Assembly: GCF_017349075.1 (NCBI RefSeq)
Contig: NZ_JAFMOF010000001.1
Coordinates: forward strand, 434,001-498,000
Source of the DNA: Streptomyces triculaminicus
Lineage (GTDB): Bacteria; Actinomycetota; Actinomycetes; Streptomycetales; Streptomycetaceae
Reading direction: 5' to 3'
DNA length: 64,000 nt
In this document: piece after piece, positions 44,432 to 55,586 of the stretch
Numbering within the stretch: the stretch's first letter is position 1
How the letters are laid out: each line of letters begins with the position of its first letter
Notes under the pieces: generated by a model
What the model was told of the DNA's origin: nothing
What the model saw: the letters and a program-made list of their open reading frames with translations, nothing else
The model's database searches: none
Position numbers and translations under genes: made by a program

Positions 44432-47400
44432 TCAGCCGTGGGTGCGCAGCAGCGTGCGCATCGTGCGCATCGCCACCGACAGGTTGGCCAGGTCGAAGGC
44501 GTCCGAGCCGCGGATCTCGTCCAGCGTCGTGCGCGCCCGGGTCAGGATCGCGGCGTTGCGCTCCTCCCACTCCACGAAGCGCTCCTCCGGGGTGGAGGCG
44601 CCGTTGCCGGCCGACAGGACCTCGGCGGTGAGCGCCGAGTGGGCGGCGTAGAGGTCCTCACGGATGGAGGCACGGGCCATGGACTGCCAGCGGTCGGACC
44701 GCGGCAGCTCGATGATCCGGTCCATCAGCTGGGTGATGTGCAGCCGGTCGGCCAGGTCGTAGTAGACCTCGGCCACGTCCAGCGGCTGCTTGCCCGAACG
44801 GTCGGCGGTGGCGACGACGTCGAGCGCCGGGAAGGCGGACGAGAATCCGGCGACCTTGACCGCCAGCTCGTCGGGCACCTCGGCGGCGACGAGCTCGTCG
44901 TGGATGGACTGCCACCACTCCATGTCGGCGCCGCGCAGCAGCTTGGGCAGCTCGGCCCAGACCGCGTTCACGCCGTCGCGGAAGAACTCGATGGTCTCCG
45001 CCAGCTGCAGCGGCTGCGGCCGGTTGTTGAGCAGCCAGCGCGTGCCGCGCTCGACCAGACGGCGCGAGTGCAGCCGCACGCGGGTCTGGACGTCGGCGGC
45101 GACCTCGTTGTCCAGCGCCTCGACGGCGTCCCACACGGCGTTGAGACCGAAGATCTCGCGGGCCGCGGTCTGCGCCCGGACGATCTCCTCCAGCGAGGCC
45201 CCGGTCTCCTCCCGCAGGCGGTGCAGGAAGGTCGAACCACCGGTGTTGACGGTGTCGTTCACCAGGACGGTGGTGATGATCTCGCGGCTCAGCGCGTGGC
45301 TGTCGATCTGCTCGCCGAACGACTGGCGCAGCGCCTGCGGGAAGTAGGCGTAGAGCAGTCGCTGCAGGTACGGGTCGTCGGGCAGCTCGGTGGTGAGCAG
45401 CTCCTCGGCCGTGGTGATCTTGATGTAGGCGAGGAGGACCGCCAGCTCGGGCTGGGTCAGCCCGCGGCCGGCCGACAGCCGCTCGCGGATCTGCCGGTCG
45501 CTGGGCAGGAACTCCAGCGCGCGGTCCAGGTGGCCGTCGCGGGTGAGCCTGCGCATGATCCGCTGGTGGGCGTGGAGCAGGCTGGGGGCCTGGGCCACGG
45601 CATTGGCCAGGGCGACGTTCTGCGCGTAGTTGTTGCGCAGCACCAGCTCGCCGACCTCGTCGGTCATCTCCGCCAGCAGCTTGTTGCGCTGCTTGACGGT
45701 CATGTCGCCGTCGATGACGAGGGCGTTGAGCAGGATCTTGATGTTCACCTCGTGGTCGGAGGTGTCCACGCCGGCGCTGTTGTCGATGGCGTCGGTGTTG
45801 ATCCTGCCGCCGGTGGACTCCGGTCCGCCGGTCAGCGCGAACTCGATGCGGCCGAGCTGGGTCAGGCCCAGGTTGCCGCCCTCGCCGACGACCTTGACCC
45901 GCAGGTCCTGGCCGTCGACGCGGATGGCGTCGTTGGCCTTGTCGCCCACGTCGGCGTGCGACTCGGTGGACGCCTTGACGTACGTGCCGATGCCGCCGTT
46001 CCACAGCAGGTCGACCGGCGAGCTGAGGATGGCCTTCATCAGCTCGGCGGGGGTCATCTTGGTGACGCCCGGCTCGATGCCCAGGGCCTTGCGCACATGG
46101 GCGTTGACCGGGATCGACTTGGCCGTGCGCGGGTGGATGCCACCGCCCTGCGACAGCAGGGAGGTGTCGTAGTCGGCCCAGGAGGAGCGCGGCAGCTCGA
46201 ACAGACGGCGGCGCTCGGCGTAGGAGACGGCCGCGTCCGGGGTCGGGTCGAGGAAGATGTGCCGGTGGTCGAAGGCGGCGACCAGGCGGATGTGCTCGGA
46301 GAGCAGCATGCCGTTGCCGAACACGTCACCGGACATGTCGCCGACGCCGACGACCGTGAAGTCCTCGGTCTGGGTGTTGTGGCCCAGCTCGCGGAAGTGG
46401 CGCTTGACCGACTCCCAGGCACCGCGGGCGGTGATGCCCATGCCCTTGTGGTCGTATCCGGCCGAGCCGCCGGAGGCGAAGGCGTCGCCGAGCCAGAAGC
46501 CGTAGGACTGCGCGACTTCGTTGGCGATGTCGGAGAAGGTCGCGGTGCCCTTGTCGGCGGCGACGACGAGGTAGGTGTCGTCCTCGTCGTGGCGGACGAC
46601 GTCCTTGGGCGGCACGACCTCGCCGCCGACCATGTTGTCGGTGATGTCGAGCAGGCCGGAGATGAAGGTCTTGTACGAGGCGATGCCCTCGGCCAGCCAC
46701 GCGTCGCGGTCCACCGACGGGTCCGGCAGCTGCTTGCCGACGAAGCCGCCCTTGGCGCCGACGGGCACGATGACGGTGTTCTTCACCATCTGCGCCTTGA
46801 CCAGGCCCAGGACCTCGGTGCGGAAGTCCTCGCGCCGGTCGGACCAGCGCAGACCGCCGCGCGCGACCTTGCCGAAGCGCAGGTGCACGCCCTCGACACG
46901 CGGGGAGTAGACCCAGATCTCGAAGGCCGGGCGGGGCGCCGGCAGGTCCGGGATGGCCTGCGGGTCGAGCTTGATCGACAGGTACGGGTGCGGGGCGCCG
47001 TCGGCGTCGCGCTGGAAGTGGTTCGTGCGCAGCGTGGCCTTGATGACGGTCAGGAAGGAGCGCAGGATGCGGTCCTCGTCCAGGCTCGCGACCTGGTCGA
47101 GGGCACCGTCCAGCTCCTCCTCCATCCCGTCGATGAGCTCGTTGCCGGCGCGCTGGAGGGCCGGGGACATCCGGGCCTCGAAGAGGTTGACCAGCAGCCG
47201 CGTGGTGTGGACGTTGTTGCTGAGGGTGTCTTCCATGTACGCCTGGCTGAAGGTCGTACCGGCCTGCCGCAGGTACTTGGCGTACGCCCGGAGCACCATC
47301 GCCTGCCGCCAGTCGAGGCCGGCCCGCAGCACGAGGTTGTTGAAGTTGTCGTTCTCCGCGGCGCCGGTCCACACGGCCGCGAAGGCCTCCTGGAAGCGGG

Positions 47401-49438
47401 TGCGCGCGTCGTCGCCCACGATGTTGTCGGGCAGCCGCAGCCCGAAGTCGTAGATCCAGGCGGTGGCCCGGTCCGAGCAGCGCAGCTCGTACGGGCGCTC
47501 GTCGACGACCTCGACGCCCAAGCGGTGCAGCACCGGCAGGACGGCGGAGAGCGAGACCGGCTCGCCCGTGCGGTAGATCTTGAAGCGGCGCTCGCCCGGC
47601 TTCGCGCCGACCGGCTCGTACAGGCTCAGCTCGAAGTCGCGGTCGCCTCCGGCCGCGGTCAGCTTCTCCAGGTGACCGAGGTCGGAGACGGCGCCGCGGG
47701 GGCTGTGGTCCGCCTTGTAGCCCTCGGGGAAGGCCTGGCCGTAGGTGCGCAGCAGCTCGGCGGCGCGCTCCTCGCCGACCTCGGCGGTCAGCGTCTCGGC
47801 GAAGCCGTCGGCCCAGGAGCGGGCGGCCTCCACCAGGCGCTGCTCGATGCGGTCGGCGTCGGCGTCGGTGAGGTCGGGCAGGGTGGCGCCGGGCTCGACG
47901 CGGACGACGAAGTGCAGGCGGGAGAGGACCGACTCGGTGTTCCAGGCGGTGAAGTCGACGCTGGAGCCGCCGAGCTCCTCCTTGAGGATGTCGATCAGGC
48001 GCAGCCGGACGCCGGTGGTGTAGCGGTCGCGCGGCAGGTAGACCAGGGCGGAGTAGTAGCGCCCGTACTCGTCGCGGCGCAGGTACGACCGCAGCCGGCG
48101 GCGCTCCTGCAGGTAGAGCACGCTGGTGGCGATGGACCGCAGCTGGTCGGTGTCCGTCTGGAACAGCTCGTCGCGCGGGTAGGTCTCCAGGATCTGGAGC
48201 AGGTCGCGGCCGTCGTGGCTGTCGGGGCGGAAGCCGGCGTCGTCCAGGACCTGGGCGACCTTGCGGCGGATGACCGGGACGCGGCGCACGGACTCGGTGT
48301 ACGCGGCGGAGGAGAACAGGCCCAGGAAGCGGCGCTCGCCGGTGACGTTGCCCGCGGCGTCGAACTTCTTGACCCCGACGTAGTCGAGGTAGGAGGGGCG
48401 GTGGACGGTGGCGCGGCTGTTGGCCTTGGTCAGCACCAGCAGCTTGTGCTCGCGGGCCTTGGCGCGGGCGTCCGCCGGCAGCCGGCTGAAGGAGGGCGAG
48501 GAGGGGCGCGAGAGCGGCGCGTGGTGGCCGTCGTGGTGCCCGTCGGGGGTGTGGGAGGGGTCGGAGCGCAGGATGCCCAGCCCGGTGCCGGGAACGGCCG
48601 TCAGGACGTCCTCCTCGCCGCCGCTGGTGGCGACCTTGGTCAGGTCGTACTCGCGGTAGCCGAGGAAGGTGAAGTGATCGGCGGCGAGCCAGCGCAGCAG
48701 CTCACGGGCCTCGTCGAGCTCGGTGCCGGGGATGTCGTTCGTCGGCTCGTCGGCGAGGCCGTCGGCGATGCGCAGGGCGGCGTCGCGCATCTTGCCCCAG
48801 TCCTCGACGGTCTCGCGGACGTCGTTGAGGACGCGCAGCAGGTCGGCGGCGATCTGCTTGAGGTCGTCGCGGTCGGTCTCGCGGTCGATCTCGACGTGGA
48901 TCCAGGACTCGACGAGCGCGTCGTGCGGCGCCTCGGTGTCCGTGCCCGTGCCGTGGGCGTCGCAGGCGGAGCCGAGGACCTCGAGCAGGCGGCCGGTCAC
49001 GTCGCGGCGCACGATCACCTGCGGGTGGATGACGACGTGGATGCCGCGGTTCTGCCGGGAGAGCTCGTTGGTGACGGAGTCGACCAGGAAGGGCATGTCG
49101 TCGGTGACGACCTCGACCACGGAGTGGCTGGACGTCCAGCCGTTCTCCTCCACGGTCGGGGTGTGGACGCGCACGTTCGCGGTGCCCTGCGGCCGCTGCT
49201 CGGCCAGGCGGTAGTGCGACATGGCCGCGCCGTAGATGTCGACCGGATCCCGTCCGGTGAGGTCCTCGGGCGCGGTGTGCAGGTAGTAACGCTGGAGGTA
49301 GGCGGTCATGGTCTCGTGGTCGACCCCGCCCTCACCCTGGGGTCCGGCCGGGCGTGGGCCCCCGGCCGATCCGGTTTCAGCGACGCGGGCCGCCCGCTCG
49401 AGCAAATCGGCCTTGGCTTCGTCCAGCTTGGTCTGCAT
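44432..49438 (-). CDS. gdhB: Large NAD-dependent glutamate dehydrogenase (about 180 kDa class)
   Basis: A 1668-residue enzyme of the GDH class first described in Streptomyces clavuligerus, interconverting glutamate and 2-oxoglutarate with NAD and used mainly for catabolism. The N-terminal half holds ACT-like regulatory modules (VVEVVTDDMPFLVDSVTNEL). The catalytic part contains GGLRWSDRREDFRTEVLGLV, VPVGAKGGFVGKQLP, GITARGAWESVKRHFRELG and VVGVGDMSGDVFGNGMLLS, with the nucleotide and substrate sites in place. The C-terminal part is helical. I chose the ATG at 49438 (MQTKLDEAKADLLERAAR); an ATG at 49474 would add a non-conserved leader. The frame is intact for 5 kb. It is a single gene ended by a strong terminator. 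Confidence 0.95.
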   Translation of the reverse strand: MQTKLDEAKADLLERAARVAETGSAGGPRPAGPQGEGGVDHETMTAYLQRYYLHTAPEDLTGRDPVDIYGAAMSHYRLAEQRPQGTANVRVHTPTVEENGWTSSHSVVEVVTDDMPFLVDSVTNELSRQNRGIHVVIHPQVIVRRDVTGRLLEVLGSACDAHGTGTDTEAPHDALVESWIHVEIDRETDRDDLKQIAADLLRVLNDVRETVEDWGKMRDAALRIADGLADEPTNDIPGTELDEARELLRWLAADHFTFLGYREYDLTKVATSGGEEDVLTAVPGTGLGILRSDPSHTPDGHHDGHHAPLSRPSSPSFSRLPADARAKAREHKLLVLTKANSRATVHRPSYLDYVGVKKFDAAGNVTGERRFLGLFSSAAYTESVRRVPVIRRKVAQVLDDAGFRPDSHDGRDLLQILETYPRDELFQTDTDQLRSIATSVLYLQERRRLRSYLRRDEYGRYYSALVYLPRDRYTTGVRLRLIDILKEELGGSSVDFTAWNTESVLSRLHFVVRVEPGATLPDLTDADADRIEQRLVEAARSWADGFAETLTAEVGEERAAELLRTYGQAFPEGYKADHSPRGAVSDLGHLEKLTAAGGDRDFELSLYEPVGAKPGERRFKIYRTGEPVSLSAVLPVLHRLGVEVVDERPYELRCSDRATAWIYDFGLRLPDNIVGDDARTRFQEAFAAVWTGAAENDNFNNLVLRAGLDWRQAMVLRAYAKYLRQAGTTFSQAYMEDTLSNNVHTTRLLVNLFEARMSPALQRAGNELIDGMEEELDGALDQVASLDEDRILRSFLTVIKATLRTNHFQRDADGAPHPYLSIKLDPQAIPDLPAPRPAFEIWVYSPRVEGVHLRFGKVARGGLRWSDRREDFRTEVLGLVKAQMVKNTVIVPVGAKGGFVGKQLPDPSVDRDAWLAEGIASYKTFISGLLDITDNMVGGEVVPPKDVVRHDEDDTYLVVAADKGTATFSDIANEVAQSYGFWLGDAFASGGSAGYDHKGMGITARGAWESVKRHFRELGHNTQTEDFTVVGVGDMSGDVFGNGMLLSEHIRLVAAFDHRHIFLDPTPDAAVSYAERRRLFELPRSSWADYDTSLLSQGGGIHPRTAKSIPVNAHVRKALGIEPGVTKMTPAELMKAILSSPVDLLWNGGIGTYVKASTESHADVGDKANDAIRVDGQDLRVKVVGEGGNLGLTQLGRIEFALTGGPESTGGRINTDAIDNSAGVDTSDHEVNIKILLNALVIDGDMTVKQRNKLLAEMTDEVGELVLRNNYAQNVALANAVAQAPSLLHAHQRIMRRLTRDGHLDRALEFLPSDRQIRERLSAGRGLTQPELAVLLAYIKITTAEELLTTELPDDPYLQRLLYAYFPQALRQSFGEQIDSHALSREIITTVLVNDTVNTGGSTFLHRLREETGASLEEIVRAQTAAREIFGLNAVWDAVEALDNEVAADVQTRVRLHSRRLVERGTRWLLNNRPQPLQLAETIEFFRDGVNAVWAELPKLLRGADMEWWQSIHDELVAAEVPDELAVKVAGFSSAFPALDVVATADRSGKQPLDVAEVYYDLADRLHITQLMDRIIELPRSDRWQSMARASIREDLYAAHSALTAEVLSAGNGASTPEERFVEWEERNAAILTRARTTLDEIRGSDAFDLANLSVAMRTMRTLLRTHG

Positions 49439-49766
49439 GTCCTCTGGCTCCTGTCGCGCGCCGTTGCGAGACATAGGTGGTGATGGCTTCACGCCGTGAC
49501 CCGGAGTCTCCGGTCGTCTTCGACGTTATGCCGGGATGAGGGGTGACCGGGACGTTCTCGATGAAGTTCGTGTGAAGCGCCCGGTTCCGGGGACCAGCGG
49601 CGGCCCGGGAGCGGTGGCATCCCGGGCGCAGGGCAGGGGCGACGTCGCCCCTGCTGGATATCGCGCTGATCACCTGGTAAGGCTATCGCTCTTCCCCCCG
49701 AAAACGTCACGAGCCGCTTTCGTACAAATCCGGGGCCCGAACTTTGACGCTCTGGACAGCGACGAC
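49439..49766. other. Intergenic region, HAD gene to glutamate dehydrogenase
   Basis: These 328 bases contain the terminator-like palindrome at 49633-49654 and the promoter and leader of the dehydrogenase gene. The stretch 49670-49745 (TGGTAAGGCTATCGCTC and onward) is less GC-rich. No small gene is supportable. Confidence 0.55.
49633..49654 (-). terminator. Palindrome after the HAD gene
   Basis: A 22-base perfect palindrome beginning GCAGGGGCGAC lies 113 bases past the HAD stop and 195 before the dehydrogenase start. It could terminate the HAD message or act as an operator for the dehydrogenase. Confidence 0.5.
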
Positions 49767-50513
49767 TCACCCGACGAGACGCTCGGCCTCCGCGACGGCC
49801 TCCGCCAGACTGTCCACAACCGGGACACCGGCCTCCGCCAGACTCTCGCGGCTGTGCGAACCGCCCGTGTACAGCACGGCGTGCGCACCGACGTGGGCCG
49901 CCGCCACGGCGTCGTCCACTGCGTCGCCGATGACCACCGTGCGGCGGGCGCTCACCCCGTCCAGGCCGGCTATGTGGCGGGCCATGTGCTCCGCCTTGCT
50001 GCCGCCGGACGGGCCCGTACGTCCGTCCACTCGGATGAACCGGCGCTCGATGCCGAAGCCGCGCACCAGCGGCAGCAGGTCCTCGTGCCCGTACATCGAC
50101 ATGATCGACTGCGTGCCGCCCGCCTCCTGCCAGCTCCGCAGCAGCGACTCGGCCCCGTCCGCGAGCGCGCAACGTATGAGGTGGTCCCGGTAGTACCGCT
50201 GGAAGACCAGGTCCATGTGGTCCCACTCGGCCGGGGTGGGAAGGCGGCCCATCAGCCGCTCGTAGAAGCGCGGGATCGGCACGCAGTACAGCTCGCGGTA
50301 GCGCGCGAGGGTGATGGGCTCCAGGCCGATCTCGGCGAAGGCGGCGTTGCTCGCCGATATCACCGCGTCGATGTCGTGGAAGAGCGTGCCGTTCCAGTCC
50401 CAGACGAGGTGCGCCGGCCCGTCCCCGTTCACGGCCTTCACGGCGTTCACGGTCTTCACAGCGCCCTCGGCCGCGGCAGCGCTTCCAGCGTCTTCTACGT
50501 TGTGCGTCCCCAT
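49767..50513 (-). CDS. HAD superfamily hydrolase
   Basis: A 248-residue HAD phosphatase-like protein. Motif I is VWDWNGTLFHD: the nucleophile is Asp39, but the usual +2 Asp is Asn41. Motif II is SIMSMYG, the motif III Lys is in GGSKAEHM and motif IV is VVIGDAVDDAVAA. The helical cap lies at about 55-130. Asn at +2 weakens the normal acid/base catalyst, so the rate or substrate may differ from typical phosphatases. The N-terminus has a short TVNAVKAVN duplication of no known role. The ATG at 50513 lies 43 bases after the DUF6912 stop on the same strand, suggesting an operon. Confidence 0.85.
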   Translation of the reverse strand: MGTHNVEDAGSAAAAEGAVKTVNAVKAVNGDGPAHLVWDWNGTLFHDIDAVISASNAAFAEIGLEPITLARYRELYCVPIPRFYERLMGRLPTPAEWDHMDLVFQRYYRDHLIRCALADGAESLLRSWQEAGGTQSIMSMYGHEDLLPLVRGFGIERRFIRVDGRTGPSGGSKAEHMARHIAGLDGVSARRTVVIGDAVDDAVAAAHVGAHAVLYTGGSHSRESLAEAGVPVVDSLAEAVAEAERLVG

Positions 50514-50556
50514 GCCCAGACGGTACCCGGGGGCTGTGACAACCCCCGGACCGGTG

Positions 50557-51060
50557 TCAGATCAGGTTCGGGATCTCCTGCACGCCGAACCACATCAGGT
50601 CGTGGTCGTCGGCGCCGTCCACCGTGAACTGCGCGTCGTCGTCGCCCCGGTCCGCCGCGCCCAGGGCGGCGGCAGCGGCGGTCACGTCCTCCTCCGCGTC
50701 GTCGGAGTCGACGTGCACGGCCGCCGCCTTCCGCAGCGGCACCGGCTCGGCCAGCCGCACCCAGCCGAGCGCCGACTGGTCCAGGCCCCGCTCCGGGTCG
50801 ATGGTCACGGCGCCGTCCGGCACGTCCACGGCGACGACCACCCGCCGGCGCGGGGCCCGCGGGTCTGCGGCCAGCCGGCGCAGCGAGCCCTGGGCGGCGC
50901 GGCCGAGGGCCGCGTACTCCAGCTCCTCGATGTCCTCCGAGACGTACCACTCGCGCAGGGCGGGAGTGACGGCGTAGGCGTCCAGCGGCGCCGGGCCCAG
51001 CTCGCCCGCCTTGTGCGCCTCGGCGAGGCCGGGGAGGGTCAGGGGGACGTAGACGCGCAT
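50557..51060 (-). CDS. DUF6912 family protein
   Basis: A 167-residue actinobacterial protein of unknown function, beginning MRVYVPLTLPGLAEAHKAGEL and containing AYAVTPALREWYVSEDIEELEYAA and VVVAVDVPDGAV. The acidic middle (HVDSDDAEEDV) and the ending HDLMWFGVQEIPNLI are typical of the family as I know it. No metal or nucleotide motif is visible. The ATG at 51060 follows AGGAAAG; longer readings are not supported. It appears co-transcribed with the HAD hydrolase. Confidence 0.82.
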   Translation of the reverse strand: MRVYVPLTLPGLAEAHKAGELGPAPLDAYAVTPALREWYVSEDIEELEYAALGRAAQGSLRRLAADPRAPRRRVVVAVDVPDGAVTIDPERGLDQSALGWVRLAEPVPLRKAAAVHVDSDDAEEDVTAAAAALGAADRGDDDAQFTVDGADDHDLMWFGVQEIPNLI

Positions 51061-51348
51061 GACCGCCGCTTTCCTGGGTGACTGAGGGCTTACGAACAGT
51101 GCTGCCAGCATACGGGCGCGAGTCCCCCTTCGAAGTGCCGGTCACCCCCACGGTCCGGCCCGTCGGTCACCGGGGTTCCCGGCCGCACCCGCGCGACACG
51201 GCCCGCCTCCCCGGATAGGTGAACCCCGCCCGCCGCGCCGTCGCCCGCGCCGCGTCCTTGCCGTCCCCGCGAAGGCGCCGGTAGAAGATCCACGACCGAC
51301 CTACCGCCCGGTACGACGCACCGGGCCCGGGCACCGCGGGGGCGAGAG

Positions 51349-51794
51349 ATGCACAGGACGAAGAGCGGCCTCAGGAACGCGCCGCCACGCCGGCCGGACA
51401 CCCGGCGTACGGACACCCGGCGCCCGGCCGACGGGCCCGCCGCCCGCCGCCGCGAACGCGAGCGGCACCCCGCTACTGGTTCGCCGAGCGCCTGCTGCTC
51501 ACCCTCAGCGGGCAGCGCCCGGTGCACTGGATGCTCGGCTACGCCCTCGGCCCCGCCTACGACCAGCTGACCGAGCTGGCCCCCGGCGCGCCCCTGCGCC
51601 CCGAGCCGCCGGGCGGCGCCACCCCGGTCGTACGCCGCTGCGACGAGTTCCGGCCCCGGCCCGGGGTGATCGAGGCGTACGCGCGGATCGCCTCCGGCGA
51701 CCGGCTGCAGGCGCTGGCCTTCCGGCTCGAGCACTGCCCCGACCTGCGCTGGCGGTGCTCGGCCGTCGAGCTGGGCGGGGCGCGGCGGCCATGA
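51349..51794 (+). CDS. Rv3235 family protein, frame broken once
   Basis: Two pieces belong to one gene. The ATG at 51349 follows GGGGGCGAGAG and opens a basic Arg/Pro-rich leader (MHRTKSGLRNAPPRRPD). The conserved part RYWFAERLLLTLSGQRPVHW, then MLGYALGPAYDQLTEL and RPGVIEAYARIASGDRLQAL, is in the next frame and has no start of its own. The break is at the run of four C at 51468-51471; one more C gives HPRYWFAERL and exactly 149 codons. The Rv3235 family lies near secA in many actinomycetes and has no known role. The 288 bases upstream hold nothing else I can support. It converges with secA. Confidence 0.78.
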
Positions 51795-51845
51795 CGCGGG
51801 GCAGCGCGGCCATGCGGTGGTCCGCGGGCGGGGGGGGAGAACGCC

Positions 51846-51880
51846 GGAGGGGCGGGACACCCGTGGTGTCCCGCCCCTCC
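51846..51880 (-). terminator. secA terminator
   Basis: A perfect 16-bp stem (GGAGGGGCGGGACACC and its complement, CGT loop) sits 17 bases beyond the secA stop. It also faces the end of the convergent Rv3235-family gene. Confidence 0.88.
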
Positions 51881-51897
51881 GCGCCCGCCGGTGCGGA

Positions 51898-54723
<2,826 letters not shown>

Positions 54724-54948
54724 GTAGGCTGGCTCCTTGCCGGTCGGGCCTGGGCACGGTGGGGTGCGCGGGCACGACGGGACAGTCCCCGCCGCAACGG
54801 CCATCGTAAGCGAGGACCCCGCCGCGCCGGGAGGTCCGTCGCCACCCAGGCCGGGTGTCACCCACAGGGAGAACGAACGGCGCTCCCGGAAGGTGCCGGG
54901 CACCGATATTCGGACGCCGTTCCGCGGGCTCCTCTCTACACTCCGGCC

Positions 54949-55542
54949 ATGGAGCCCATACAGCTGACCACCGAACGGCTCGTGCTGCGCCCCTTCACCC
55001 CCGCCGACGTGCCCGCGGTGCACTCCGCCTGCCAGGACCCGGACATTCCGCGCTACACCCACGTGCCCTCCCCCTACTCGCTGGAGCACGCCCGCGCCTT
55101 CGTCGAGGAGATGTCCCCGAACGGATGGCGCGACGACTCCATGTACAACTTCGGGCTCTTCGGCCGCGACGACGACCGCCTCGTCGGCTCCATGGGCCTG
55201 CACCGGCTCGCCGAGCTCCGCACCCCCGAGCGGCAGGCGGAGCTCGGTTACTGGACCGCCAAGGAGGCCCGCGGCCGCGGCCACACCGTGGAGGCGGCGC
55301 GCGAGGTGATCCGCTGGGCCTTCGAGGACCTCGGCGTCGAGCGCCTGGAGTGGTACGCCGAGGCCGGGAACGAGGGCTCGCGCCGTGTCGCGCTCAAGGC
55401 GGGCTTCCGGATGGAGGGGATCCAGCGCGCGAAGATCCACCACAACGGCACCCGCCGCGACGCCTGGACCGGATCCCTCCTCCCCTCCGACCTCGGGATG
55501 CCGTCGCCCACGCCCTACCTGCCCTTTCCCGAGCGCGGCTGA
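54949..55542 (+). CDS. GNAT family N-acetyltransferase (RimJ-like)
   Basis: A 197-residue acetyltransferase. [23 protein letters not shown] starts the RimJ/RimL-type fold. [20 protein letters not shown] holds the acetyl-CoA loop, here a variant of the Q/R-x-x-G-x-G/A pattern (ARGRGH). [25 protein letters not shown] is the conserved C-terminal motif. The substrate could be an N-terminal amino group or a small molecule. The ATG at 54949 lies 225 bases from the divergent secA, a gap with no other visible feature. Translation seems to have a weak ribosome site. Confidence 0.87.
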   Translation: MEPIQLTTERLVLRPFTPADVPAVHSACQDPDIPRYTHVPSPYSLEHARAFVEEMSPNGWRDDSMYNFGLFGRDDDRLVGSMGLHRLAELRTPERQAELGYWTAKEARGRGHTVEAAREVIRWAFEDLGVERLEWYAEAGNEGSRRVALKAGFRMEGIQRAKIHHNGTRRDAWTGSLLPSDLGMPSPTPYLPFPERG

Positions 55543-55586
55543 TCTTCCCGGCGGCGATGTCAGTGGCCGGCTCTAGGGTGACGGGT

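Noticed and set aside
44312..49483. A 1700-residue plus-strand frame opposite the glutamate dehydrogenase
   Set aside because: It is a codon-bias shadow of the dehydrogenase, with no start context and no recognisable motif.
49633..49654. Phage or plasmid attachment site
   Set aside because: The palindrome is a simple GC-rich hairpin with no adjacent integrase, tRNA or direct repeat.
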